Source: Clavulina sp. PMI_390
Taxonomy: Eukaryota; Basidiomycota; Agaricomycetes; Cantharellales; Hydnaceae
Reading direction: 5' to 3'
Assembly: GCA_015039315.1 (NCBI GenBank)
Contig: WIDE01000002.1
Coordinates: 62,001 to 126,000 of the forward strand
Length of the DNA stretch: 64,000 nt
Below the pieces are notes generated by a model. That model saw only the letters and a list, made by a program, of their open reading frames with translations, did no database searches and was not told the origin of the DNA. Within the stretch, counting starts at the first letter, position 1. Every line of letters begins with the position of its first letter. This document shows positions 10,211-20,089 of this stretch, one piece after another. Position numbers and translations under genes: made by a program.

Positions 10211-10797
10211 TTATCCTGGTCCAACCTATAGAGAACAATGATTAATCGTGCGATGAACGCGGCGATATCTCTACTTGCCTTGGGGATATCGTGGTGCTCG
10301 CTGAGAGACTCGAGCTTCTCGTTGAACTCGTGTACCCGATCCTTGTGGGTTTGCTTTGCGAGCTGGGCCACACGTTTTTGCATCTAGAGAGGATGAAGCA
10401 GGTCCGTTAGAATGTATTCAAGCCCGCTGTGTATAATTGGTATAACGAAGAGGACCGGAGACAGACCCGTCGGCGTTGCACCTCTTCAAAGCGCTTCTGT
10501 GCGTCAGTCTGCCCTACAACCTGGTACCCAGTAGATGACGAGGAAGGCCCTGGCGAACCAGTAGGGCTCGGTGTGTCATTGGCATCGATTCTCTTCTTTA
10601 GAAGCTCAGCCTTGGCACTGTCCCTGACAACATCCCGTTCAGCTTTGGACTTGGACTTCTTTCTGAGTGGTCGTCAATGAGCCAAGGTAAGAGTAAGCGC
10701 TAGAAAATCAACGATGAATTACTTACTTCTTGCTCTTTTCTCCCTTGAGTTTGAGACCGCCACTTGGACGAAAGTCGTAGGGACTCTCCCCCGACAT
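10211..10797 (-). CDS. FAM32A: FAM32A / DUF1754 family protein, spliceosome factor
   Basis: Start ATG at 10797: MSGESPYDFRPSGGLKLKG, then a Lys-rich stretch (KSKKKKSKSKAERD). A polar linker leads to QKRFEEMQKRVAQLAKQTHK and DRVHEFNEKLESLSEHHDIP, and the protein ends KVGPG at the TAA at 10211, about 120 aa. The KRFEE-MQKR block, the THKDRVxEFN segment and the HxDIPK end are the family signature. In human spliceosomes FAM32A enters the catalytic centre and helps exon ligation; a nuclear splicing role here follows from the family. The last intron is of GC-AG type: the donor after the DIPK codons reads AAG|GCAAGT and the acceptor CTATAG precedes the final V-G-P-G codons. The gene is divergent from the TMEM115-like gene, with 301 bp between start codons. 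Confidence 0.88.
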
Positions 10798-11098
10798 TTG
10801 CTCCAACAGGGGATCCGAATGTAGTGACCGTCACGTGTGACTTGCCTCTTCTGCTGGACGTCTCCTGGCTGTTCTCTGCCTCAGCACCTGGACATTTCTC
10901 CCATTACTTTCGGTTGGTTTTGTCCACACTCGGATCATAGAAGCTTCTGTGAGCCTTGTCTGCTGCTCTAACAGCACATTCCACGGCCTAACCCAAAGTC
11001 TCCTGCTTTCTGGTGCTGATCTTCTGGCACAGGCGTGGTGGGCTTGACGACATTAGAGTGACGCAGAACCCGCCCCTACACCACTTCAACGAGTCGTT

Positions 11099-12540
11099 AT
11101 GGCTATCCTCAACTCCCCTATCCAGTTCATCACCTCTATACCCCCTGCCGCCCGAGGCTTCACGATAGCGCTGGTTGTGCTTTCGCTTGGCCGAATTCTC
11201 CTATCACAATTATTCCCTGAAAGCCCATTTATCCTTGAGCTCGTTCCAGGGCTACTATTATGGCGGCCCTGGACACTTGTTACATCGTCTTTTGTGGAGG
11301 TGGGGTTGATTGAGGTGGGTCTCGTGTCCTGGGGATCCGTATATTTGGTCCCCGCGTGCATAAATGTGAATTTTTCGCTGATGCTCTGCAAATCCCCTGG
11401 CAGTTGGCAGTATCTCTTGTGGTCCTTCCTATTTCCCTCCAATATGTCGAGCGTTTGTGGGGAGCCATAGAAACCGTCAAGTTTGTGCTCGTCACATGCG
11501 TCGTCTCCAATGTCATCGCCGTCATTGTCAACATTGTGGAACATTTCCTTATCGGCATGGATGGTTTCTTCTTGTGAGCATGTTTTGTACCATGTCTTGT
11601 CATCAATACGACTCACGAGATACTTTTCTCTCAGGTTCACCATGAACTATCATGGGATGATGGCACTGCAAGTCGGAATGCTCGTGGCGCTGACGCAACA
11701 AATCCCTGAGCACCAAGTGCTTCTATTTGGCATGTATGGTGTACGAGTCAAGGTTCGAACCCAACTCATTCTGTCTTCATCCGAGAGGTAACTTGCTTAT
11801 ACGCTCTTCCTTCAGAGGCTGCCAATGCTCTATGTGACTTTCTCGAACATCATGTGCATCCTGGGCTATCAGTCCCCGTATATCTTGATCCAGTTTGGTT
11901 GGCTCGTTTCTTGGGCATATCTTCGCTTCTACAAACGAACCGGCGGCGACATCATTGGCCAAGGCCCCGCGACCTGGGGTGATCGCAGCGAAACCTTCGC
12001 GTTTGTCACATGGTTTCCTCCCCTGCTCCAGTGAGTTTTCTTCGCCATGCATGCCCTTTCTACGGAACGGTGCTACACTCTAGTTTTCGTCTGTCCCGAT
12101 GCTGATGCATACACCTCTCTTAGCACGCCTGTTTCGCACCTCTCCGATTTTGTGTATAACGCATGCACCCGTGTGGGTCTGGTAGTGGCTTACCCCTCAG
12201 GTGGCTACGAAGCTGTCGAGGGTGGTTATTCACTTCCTGGTGGGGCCCGTGCCGAGGCTGAGAGAAGAAGGTCAGTATCATCCAGCCCCTTTCATCTGCA
12301 ACACTTGAATCTCAATGTTCACATCATCTTCGCAGAGCGATGGCACTCAAAGCATTGGACCAGCGACTTGCTTCAGGACACCAAAGTTCAAACAGTGGCG
12401 GCGGCTCATCAACCCCAGTCAACACGAAGCCCCCTGGTGCTCCAGGGACGTCTACGAATGTCAGCCCTGATCCTAGTGCTGCTGCTGGCGCGGCTGCGGC
12501 TGCTCGGGCTGCGGCTCCCACGGCCAACGGCACTGCATAA
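11099..12540 (+). CDS. TMEM115: TMEM115 / DUF1751 rhomboid-like Golgi membrane protein
   Basis: Start ATG at 11099; about six exons. It begins MAILNSPIQFITSIPPAARG, followed by several hydrophobic helices. Family landmarks in order: LLLWRPWTLVTSSFVE, then VERLWGAIETVKFVLVTC, a helix around NVIAVIVNIV, then MNYHGMMALQVGMLVALTQ. After that come YVTFSNIMCILGYQSPY, YLRFYK and GDRSETFAFVTWFPPLLQ. The C-terminal about 110 residues are cytosolic and end in a Gly/Ser/Ala-rich tail at the TAA at 12540. The joins SSFVEVGLIE|LAVSLV and RVK|RLPMLY keep frame. Family members sit in the Golgi and affect retrograde transport; they resemble rhomboids but lack the catalytic pair. It shares a short promoter with the FAM32A-like gene. 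Confidence 0.88.
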
Positions 12541-12948
12541 TTGCCAGCTTACCCCTCCTCTCAAAGCTGGGGCTAGTGCTGAAAACACTTTTGATCTGCC
12601 TATGCTTTCACATTTTGTCGCATCAGAAATTCTTGGCTGGAGGCTTCGTCTGCAGACCAACCTAATCACTTACCCTTCATCCGTCCTTCGCTTTCCTTCA
12701 CCCTTGGTCATTTGTTACTTGTTACTGGACTACTACTTTTCCCTCTACCTTATGACGCGAATGAAAGCACGTATCTATGCCTACTTACTTTCGTTTGTTC
12801 GACCATTGAGTGAGGGAACTTTGTGGGGAACTCAACAAATAAATTGAAAACAACTATGCTACCAATAACCCAGCCAGACAAAAATGGAGAGACCCCAAGA
12901 AATGGTGTAGAATAAAAGCATGGGAAAGTGGCTGAGATGTGTCTGTTT
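12541..12948. other. Intergenic, convergent 3' ends
   Basis: Tail-to-tail interval between the TMEM115-like gene and the WHIM protein gene. A longer open frame across 12047-12847 is a shadow produced by reading through introns. Confidence 0.5.
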
Positions 12949-15439
12949 TCACTCGGATTCATTCTCGCTCATCTCCATCTTGTCCGAGGACGGAGACTTG
13001 GGAGGAAGAGCATGGCCATTTCCATTCCCATTCGTGGTGATCACGTCATGCGTCTCGCCCACGTCACTCTTCCCATCCGTGAGCTCCACACCCTCCATTC
13101 CGTTCAGCAGGCTCACGCCAGCTTCGCTCGGTGCGGCAGAATGCCCGTCCACCATTGACGAATCATCGAACGCGCGCAGAAAGTGCCCGTTGCTCGTCCT
13201 GTCTCCCTTATCAGACGGAGTACCATTTGGAGCCAACTCCATAGGAACCTGCGCTGGAGTCCCAGCAGCGCTCGTACCGTCTGCGGCAGAGACAGGGGTC
13301 TCAGCCCCAGATCCAGGCAAGGGATCAACGGCATAGTACCAGAACTTGCTCCTCTTCTTCCCAGGAGGGGCCATCACATCTGACGGCGGCGCTGGCAGAG
13401 GTTTCGGTGCCCTCACAAGCGCAGCAGCAGAGGAAGTAAGGGCGCTGACTTCAGCTGCCAGGCTTGAACGAGCTTTCTTCGCCGCGGAGGGCAACAACTC
13501 CAAGTCAGACTCGTCAAAGGCGATCGCAGGAGCGTTGCCTAGGCGGGTACTGCGCCTCTCACCACGATACGAGTCAGAGACGGAGCGTGTTGAGGATGTG
13601 CCAGCTTCAGACATGCGCTTGGTCTTGATTCGACTGGTAACAGCTGCAGAGCGACTGCTTCGTCGACGACCTCCACCCCCACCAGACGAGGAGCCAGCAC
13701 GGCTACCATTCCCATCATCGATGTCCATATCATCGATAAAGTCATTATCGTTTGGTGTGTCGTAGGTATAATCATCCTCGAGCTAAAGGAACGGCGAAAT
13801 ATTGATCAATCAGCACTTTGTTCGCATGACGATACGGGCGATCAGGGGGTAGATTCCCAAAAGTCTCGTGCCCCTGATCTAAATGAGGAAAACAAGCAGG
13901 AAGCTTACCTCGTCGATCTCCTCTTCCTCATCTTCCTTGAAGTCGTACACATAGTCTGGTCGCTTAGTAGTCCGTCGGGTCCGTGTTCCGCGTGATTCTA
14001 CTTGTGCCGCGAGTAAGAGTTTCTGCTCAAATCTCTTCTTTGCTTTCTCCGCTCGCTAGTGATTATAAATCAAGAATAGCCGTTAGTGAGGAATTCCGTA
14101 GGTTCATGCACGTGACAGTAATAAAACCCAGAGAGGGGAGAAACTGTAAATTTCCTGTTGCGGCGTCCACATCCCATCGAGTTCGTTGCACGACAACACG
14201 AGGGATAGGAGAACAACCATATGAGAAGGTGGTACTTACCACAATTTCCTCGTCTACCCTCGGTAGTTGTTCGGTCTCGAGCTTGTTAAGAAGATCGAGA
14301 TGGCCTTGCTCCAGTTTGGGGCGGGGTTTTGCCTTGGCGCCAGCTGCGGAATCTTCTGTGGAAGCTGGAGCTCGGCTTTTTAGGTCTTGGACAACTCCTA
14401 CAAACTCCTCACGGGTGCTAGAGAGGGTGTCGAAGGGGCAGATAGCCTTCCAAGGATTTCCAGATTGGTATATGCGTGGGGAATCTTTGATGGCCACCCC
14501 AACGAGTCAGAACGGAAATATTGGAGCAATTTTGGGCGACTCTGAAGGGAGGAATCGCGCACCATCTAGTACCCAATAGCGTTTTCTTGTAGAATCCTGG
14601 CCGAATGGGTCCAATCGAATATTTTCACGACTTTCAGGGTGCTCAGGTGGCGGAGGAGCGTTCGCATCTTTGTCGGCTTTCTTTTGGTGTTTTGCTGCCC
14701 TTACTCCCCAGGCAAGGTCAAGCATATCCTTGATCCGCACGCAATATGTCAATTGCCAATCAACCAGTTGCCGGAGAATGGCAAGCTATGAGGGAATACC
14801 GAGGAAAAAGTGTTGGGGATCATGAGACGCGTCGAGAGGGGGGGAAAGTGTGCCACACACCTTCTCTAGCCATGGAAGAACGAAGAAGCCCCCTTCTTTT
14901 CCAAGCAAGGGGTGAATATTTCGTCGGCGTTCTTCGTTCCACCAGATACTACGATTATTTTCTTTGTTGCAGAAATCCTCTAGGATGTTGTATAGAAGTT
15001 TCTCGACGCGAGCTCTATGATCAACACAGTTGAGCGACGTCAAGAACTGCGCTGTGGCCACAAGCAATGAAATCTTACTCGGTGTCACGAGTTGCAGGTT
15101 TCAGATTCTGGATAAAGCCAACTAAGATAGCGACCATGACGGGATCTGACGAGGGCAGCATGAGGGCATTCTCGAGGCTTCTCATGCGATCCACCCCATA
15201 CATTAGCATGTATTCAATCAACAACGCGCTGGAACGTCGAGGAAGAGTCGTGCTCACTCCATAGGGGTCTCGAAGCCTTCTATACTCTTGCGGAGAGTTG
15301 TGAACTTGACGATAAACGCGTAAACGTAGGCACACTCCCATTTCTGCGATGGATGTGGTTGGGGTGCAGTTGTCGGTTGTTCCGGTGCCGTAGACACTGG
15401 AGGAGCAGCAGATGTCCCATTAACGCTTACAGGGACCAT
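12949..15439 (-). CDS. DDT/WHIM1-type chromatin-remodelling accessory protein
   Basis: Multi-exon, start taken as the ATG at 15439 (MVPVSVNGTSAAPP); an in-frame upstream ATG at 15628 is possible. Order of segments: CAYVYAFIVKFTTLRKSIEGFETPME and then LENALMLPSSDPVMVAILV (a DDT-like helical region ending QNLKPATRD). Next is WWNEERRRNIHPLLGKEGGF, then RIKDMLDLAWG and LDPFGQDSTRKRYWVLD (the WHIM1-like motif). Then come NPWKAICPFDTLSSTREEF and a coiled segment with LLNKLETEQLPRVDEE. The tail has RGTRTRRTTKRPDYVYDF, an acidic stretch and a long Ser/Gly/Arg-rich disordered end at 12949. The architecture resembles nucleosome-spacing subunits of ISWI-type remodellers (Ioc3, RSF1, CECR2 kind). I infer a nuclear chromatin role; the exact complex is not determined. 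Several exon joins, such as TPME|SLENAL, are from splice signals. Confidence 0.75.
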
Positions 15440-15738
15440 TTGGGATGGTTTGAGCGAGGACAGATGGCGGACGTCAAGGTTCGAGTTGCGTTGTGGAGTT
15501 TTGTTTTGAATAGAGGCGCAACTTGCCTTGCGGACCAAATAACTGAGCAGTCGAATGAATAGAACAGAACCTGAACGGACAAATGATTGATTGAAATCAC
15601 ACGCTGTGATAACAGGAGCTAACGACAATGATCAAGGTCATTTACGGAATAAGTCTACTATAACGTCAACGCCCCTGCTGCCATTGACCCTGTCAAGAAT
15701 TATCCAGGGAAAAACCGCTGCGAATTAGGAAGGAAAAA

Positions 15739-16168
15739 CTAAAACCGATACTGAGGGGTGTAAGTCGTATGATAAGAGCTAATCAAGAACTGCGTGACCT
15801 CCTTCGGTCCTTCAACCGAAATGATTGGGATGAACCAGCCATGTGAGCTTAGAACACCAATTGCATCAGGGTGGGATGCGAGGTTCTTCCCAGTTGGCTC
15901 AGAAGCTCGGCCATCGATAAGAGAAGTCAGCGCTAAGACAAACACTTTACTCACCAATGTGCGCTATGAACTGCAGTGCAGTTCGACATTTGAACCAGTG
16001 AATCCCAATGAACCAACCATCCAGGAAACACATAACACATATCGTCTCACCCGGTACCTTGAGGACCAATGGGGTATCGGTGGGCAGGGCATTGTATGAA
16101 GCGTGGCTGGTGCCGTCGCCAACTTGGCTCGAAGCCTTCAGGGTCGTATTAACAGCACAGGACAACAT
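15739..16168 (-). CDS. Possible small hypothetical gene (uncertain exons)
   Basis: Two overlapping minus-strand open stretches contain protein-like segments (SQVGDGTSHASYNALPTDTP and, nearer the end, GWFIPIISVEGPKEVTQFLI), ending in PQYRF at a stop near 15739. A plausible intron with GTGAGA donor and CTGCAG acceptor lies between them, but the phases do not join cleanly in the ways I tried and the start is not clear. I do not recognise a family. It could be a diverged gene, a relic, or chance. Confidence 0.25.
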
Positions 16169-16634
16169 AGATCAGCGTGGAAGAGACATCGGATGGTCTA
16201 TCCTGCCAACGGGCTGGCTCCCGTAGCTCCACCTGCATAAAAAAAATAAGACAATCTAAGGATGCCCACGTTCCACACAAAGGGTTGGAAACGGGTTAAT
16301 CTCTTATCGATGTCGCATAAGGTAGAAGAGGAAAATCATTACGACCAAAAGTCAGGTATCATCGCAAGGGAGGTGCTTAGCCGAGGTGATAGACCTGGAC
16401 GGCTTAAGGGACGCAAGTGGTGGATCTATTGAGTTCTGAGATCCGGGATCGCATTTCTTTGGAGCACATTGCAAGTCATAGAATATCACAGCATGCAGTG
16501 TTAGAGAGAGTAACATGCGGTCTCCTATAAGGTGGGTCAGGCGCTTCAAGGCATTTTCGGTGGTGTTTGAGAAAAGTCGATTATAGGTGAGAGGCGATAA
16601 AGTTACAGTCCAATACAACGAATGAAAGGTATGA

Positions 16635-17127
16635 CTATGCTCCTCCGCTATTTTGAAAGGAAAGCAACCCAGTGAGCTAAGGAAGAGTGAGAAGGCACAA
16701 AAACCGAAAACATACACCAAGATGTTGTTACTAGGGAAATGAACGATACTGAACGTCAGCAAGAATGCGTGCATATATGTGTGCAATGAGTGACCCACAT
16801 TGGGATGTGTATCAGCTTGGTGAAGTACCCCAGGAAGCCCATGACAGCGAAGCCGATAGCAACGGCCTTAGAGATCTGAACGAACTCTGTAGCAAGCAAG
16901 TTAGTCTCCATGGGCGCCATTTGGAGGTTCCTTAAGCGCAGATATCTCCCAACGAACCTTTTTCTGATGGTTTGACACATCTGTTCACGAACTGACGAGG
17001 ACCGGCGAGAACGTGTTAGCGAAAGCTGACCGCCATGAATGCAGAAAAGTAACTGGCTTACAAGAGCACCCTCCTTGTACCAGTTAACAGGGGTGTCAAC
17101 GAGTTCCTTGATCTTGTTGTCGGCCAT
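16635..17127 (-). CDS. SSS1: Protein translocase subunit Sec61 gamma
   Basis: Start ATG at 17127: [20 protein letters not shown]. The next short exon encodes [11 protein letters not shown], then [20 protein letters not shown] and [10 protein letters not shown], and a last piece NNILVGGA ends at the TAG at 16635. The product is about 70 aa, the usual length. The KPSEKEF amphipathic segment followed by a single tail-anchoring helix with KLIHIPINNI is diagnostic. Introns interrupt after EGAL, after SEK, within IP|I and after NNILV; each join keeps frame. It forms the Sec61 channel with Sec61 alpha and beta in the ER membrane. The gene is divergent from the PPR gene, with about 200 bp between the two starts. 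A 148-codon open frame on the same strand (16352-16798) is a shadow made by introns and 3' sequence. Confidence 0.95.
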
Positions 17128-17327
17128 TGTGGAGAAAGAATGTGGACGTGGCGAATGGAGGGTGAGTTGGCAGTGTGTGACTGGGAGTGTCACGGTCACA
17201 CTCTTAGGTCTCGCGATTCTATATGGCCTATCAGGTAGAGGCATTCTTCGAGTAAAACGTTTAATATTGGGCTTATTGAATCTAGTATTTATAGCTATAA
17301 CACTCTAAACTTTCTGTGAGCCTGCCC

Positions 17328-19868
17328 ATGCTACGCCAAACCCTGCGGCGCGTCGAGCAATCCGCGCAATGCCAAATTCTGCCACTGGCCACAAAGCGAT
17401 CAGCACTCACCCCTCACTCCCTTCCTACCCTCAAGAACAAACGCACCTCAATCCCGCGTCGCTCAATAGCTTCTTCCTCGAGAGTACGAGCTGAGCCCGA
17501 CGATGGACTCGTCTCAAGTATCATTCCGTCGAGAACTAGGGCCGAGCCTCTCGCTGTGGCAGCCAACTCCTTCACCCGCGCCATTTCCAATAAAGACGTT
17601 CTTCTAATACGGCATGTCTATCCGATATTCAAGGAATCATTCCTGGAGTCTGGCCCAGGCGGCCGTTCAATATTCTCTGCTCCTGCCACCCCTCCATCCA
17701 CCTCGATGTTCAACTGGACTCGAAAGACGCAGTTCGAACCAATTCTCCCACCAAAAACCCTTCATGAAGCTATTAGTTTCCTCCTCCGTGCAGGTGGTCA
17801 TAGGAACGCCGCACTTCCCTCTCAAGACGTCAAGCTTGCCGCCGATATGTTACTTGACATGATAATACTCTACAAGCTTGAACCTCCCTCCACGCTTATT
17901 CACTCTGTGGTTCTTGCTCTGTCTAAACTCGACGCTAATGAAGCCGTAACCTGGCTCAGAAAGCTCGAGGAGGCCCAAGGGTCACAAGGTGGCAACTTTG
18001 ACAAGCACTATGCTACTGTCATTGTTGGACTTGGGCTCGTGGGGGACGTAGAGGGAATGCAATCTGTCCTCGAAGCTGTGCGCAACCACCCAAGACTCTC
18101 CCCGAGCATCACCTTATGGACTGCATATATATGCGCACTGGGGTCAGGCCGTTTCAGAGGACCACCCGTGGAGATGGAACTCGCCATCCAAGAAATGAAA
18201 CGTACCGATGGGTTCGAACCTAATCTACCCATCATTTCCGAGCTCATGTTTCGTTACCAAGCCAGCAACGATCTCGACGGTTCTAAACGACATGTAGACA
18301 CGTTGAGGACCCTGCTTCACGCTTCAGAATCTTCAACCTCTCTCGACCCTGCGGACATATCCCGGGCGATGAGCGCACTGATTCGCCACGAGGTCCTGAC
18401 GAGCGGCTACGACGCTGGACTACTTCAAGCTCTCGCGTTGCGACGAGCTGGCCTCCCCCTTGATTCTCATGTCATCCGGCCGCTGATGGATGCACCAAAC
18501 CTCCCTCTGCTCAATGCAGAATCTCTCCAATCATTAGCGGAAACCCTCGATATTGAGTTGGGTGGAGAAATCTGGTCAGAACTATTGTCCCGAACCGCTC
18601 GCAGAGACGATGGGCTCCCCGCCGCACTGGACCTTTATGACGAAATGAAGCGCCGAGATATCTTCATCAGTAAAAAGGGCGCCGATCGGCTGATATACGC
18701 GCTGTGCGGAGGCTCTGAGCCACCCACTGTCGAAAGCGTGGAGCAGGCATTGGACGTATATTATGATCTTCGCGACAACTATCTGAAACAGATTTCCAGA
18801 AGAGTCAGTCCGAAAAGGCTCAACCCCCCAGACTTTGGCATATTCATGAGTCTTCTCCGAAGCATCATCCGCACTGGTGGTCCCTCTCAGGAAACCATCG
18901 ATCTCGTGTACATGCTGCTCTCCGACATGAAATATTTCTCTATCCGCCTTGAGCCCTCGTTCATGGAGAGTCTCCTCCCCAAACTATTCAGGGTATGCAC
19001 ATCGCAAGAAACTGCTCTTAAATTATGGAACCATATCCGTGATATTGATCCGGTTTCCCTCGATGAAAGCGGCTACTCTGCAGTCCTGGAGGAATTTTCC
19101 AAGCTCTCCTTTCCGAACGACCCACTCCCTTCCCTTCCTTCATACCTCGAGATCATAAAGACGATGCGAGAAAATGACATACCAGTCACTTCTTACATCT
19201 ACAACATCCTCTTCCGACGCTATGCCACCCTTGCCAAAGAAATCATCGACGAATCCTACTCGGCCAGCTCAGAGAGGGCAGAGGAATTAGACCAGCGACG
19301 CCTGCGTATCCTCGATGCGGTCAAAAAGCTTCATGTGAACGTGCGCATGGACGCAATGCTTGTGCCAACCACCTCAATGATGAACGGCCTCATGTGGGCT
19401 TATAGCCATCTTGGCGCATACCAAGAGGCTTTCACTGTTTGGGATGAACTTGCCTACGGGCGACCTGGCTTTGACCATGCTTCTCTAAGCATTGCCCTTG
19501 ACGTCTGCGGCTTCGCAGGAGACTCGGGCGCCGCGGACAAAGTGTGGCGGCGGGCACGTACCATGAAGCCTTCGAAACATCATCCACCATTTGTTCCTAA
19601 CGAGAATAACTGGACTTCCCTCATCGAATGCCGAGCGCGAACAGGGCGGTATGAGTCGGCGGTGTCCGCTTTTAAGGAGATGTTAACGGCTGAGGATAGA
19701 GCGACTACGCCTCTTCCCGATTTGAAGTGCGCCACCGTGATGCTCCGGTTTGCGGGTTACGCTAATGATACCGAGAGGATATCGAGGCTGATACAAAACC
19801 ATCTCCCTGATATTTATCAGCAACTGCAAGAAGTGGAGGAACAGAAGCTGAAACCCCCAGACGAGTAG
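17328..19868 (+). CDS. Mitochondrial pentatricopeptide-repeat protein
   Basis: Single long exon; the first ATG in frame is at 17328 (MLRQTLRRVEQSAQ), giving 846 aa. The first about 60 residues are basic, with Arg and Ser and almost no acid, typical of a mitochondrial targeting sequence. The rest is helical with degenerate 35-residue repeats. Examples are GLPAALDLYDEMKRRDIF, PPTVESVEQALDVYYDLRD, AYQEAFTVWDELAYGRPGF and RTGRYESAVSAFKEMLTAED. Fungal PPR proteins bind mitochondrial RNA in processing, stability or translation; the sequence does not show which transcript. Lack of introns over 2.5 kb is unusual here but common for fungal PPR genes. Divergent from the Sec61 gamma gene. Confidence 0.85.
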   Translation: MLRQTLRRVEQSAQCQILPLATKRSALTPHSLPTLKNKRTSIPRRSIASSSRVRAEPDDGLVSSIIPSRTRAEPLAVAANSFTRAISNKDVLLIRHVYPIFKESFLESGPGGRSIFSAPATPPSTSMFNWTRKTQFEPILPPKTLHEAISFLLRAGGHRNAALPSQDVKLAADMLLDMIILYKLEPPSTLIHSVVLALSKLDANEAVTWLRKLEEAQGSQGGNFDKHYATVIVGLGLVGDVEGMQSVLEAVRNHPRLSPSITLWTAYICALGSGRFRGPPVEMELAIQEMKRTDGFEPNLPIISELMFRYQASNDLDGSKRHVDTLRTLLHASESSTSLDPADISRAMSALIRHEVLTSGYDAGLLQALALRRAGLPLDSHVIRPLMDAPNLPLLNAESLQSLAETLDIELGGEIWSELLSRTARRDDGLPAALDLYDEMKRRDIFISKKGADRLIYALCGGSEPPTVESVEQALDVYYDLRDNYLKQISRRVSPKRLNPPDFGIFMSLLRSIIRTGGPSQETIDLVYMLLSDMKYFSIRLEPSFMESLLPKLFRVCTSQETALKLWNHIRDIDPVSLDESGYSAVLEEFSKLSFPNDPLPSLPSYLEIIKTMRENDIPVTSYIYNILFRRYATLAKEIIDESYSASSERAEELDQRRLRILDAVKKLHVNVRMDAMLVPTTSMMNGLMWAYSHLGAYQEAFTVWDELAYGRPGFDHASLSIALDVCGFAGDSGAADKVWRRARTMKPSKHHPPFVPNENNWTSLIECRARTGRYESAVSAFKEMLTAEDRATTPLPDLKCATVMLRFAGYANDTERISRLIQNHLPDIYQQLQEVEEQKLKPPDE

Positions 19869-20089
19869 ATGTATAGACAAATGCAATATGATTATAGGGC
19901 GCCCAGCGACTAATAGTACAGATCATGGCCCTCTGGTTGAGCAGAGTATGCAAGCGGCGAGTGTAAACTCATGCGGATTTACTTCTATATGAGTGATGAG
20001 TATCGTAATAACAAGTGCGAATGATGAGATGCGCGAAACAGCCCAAAAGCAGGAGGAATAAATAAGGTGACCGATGACTGCAGTCCAAA

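Noticed and set aside
12047..12847. 266-codon plus-strand open frame over the TMEM115-like 3' end
   Set aside because: It reads through introns and UTR of the TMEM115-like gene in another frame; the true exons are in a different frame.
16352..16798. 148-codon minus-strand hydrophobic frame
   Set aside because: It is formed by introns, the final small exons and 3' sequence of the Sec61 gamma gene.
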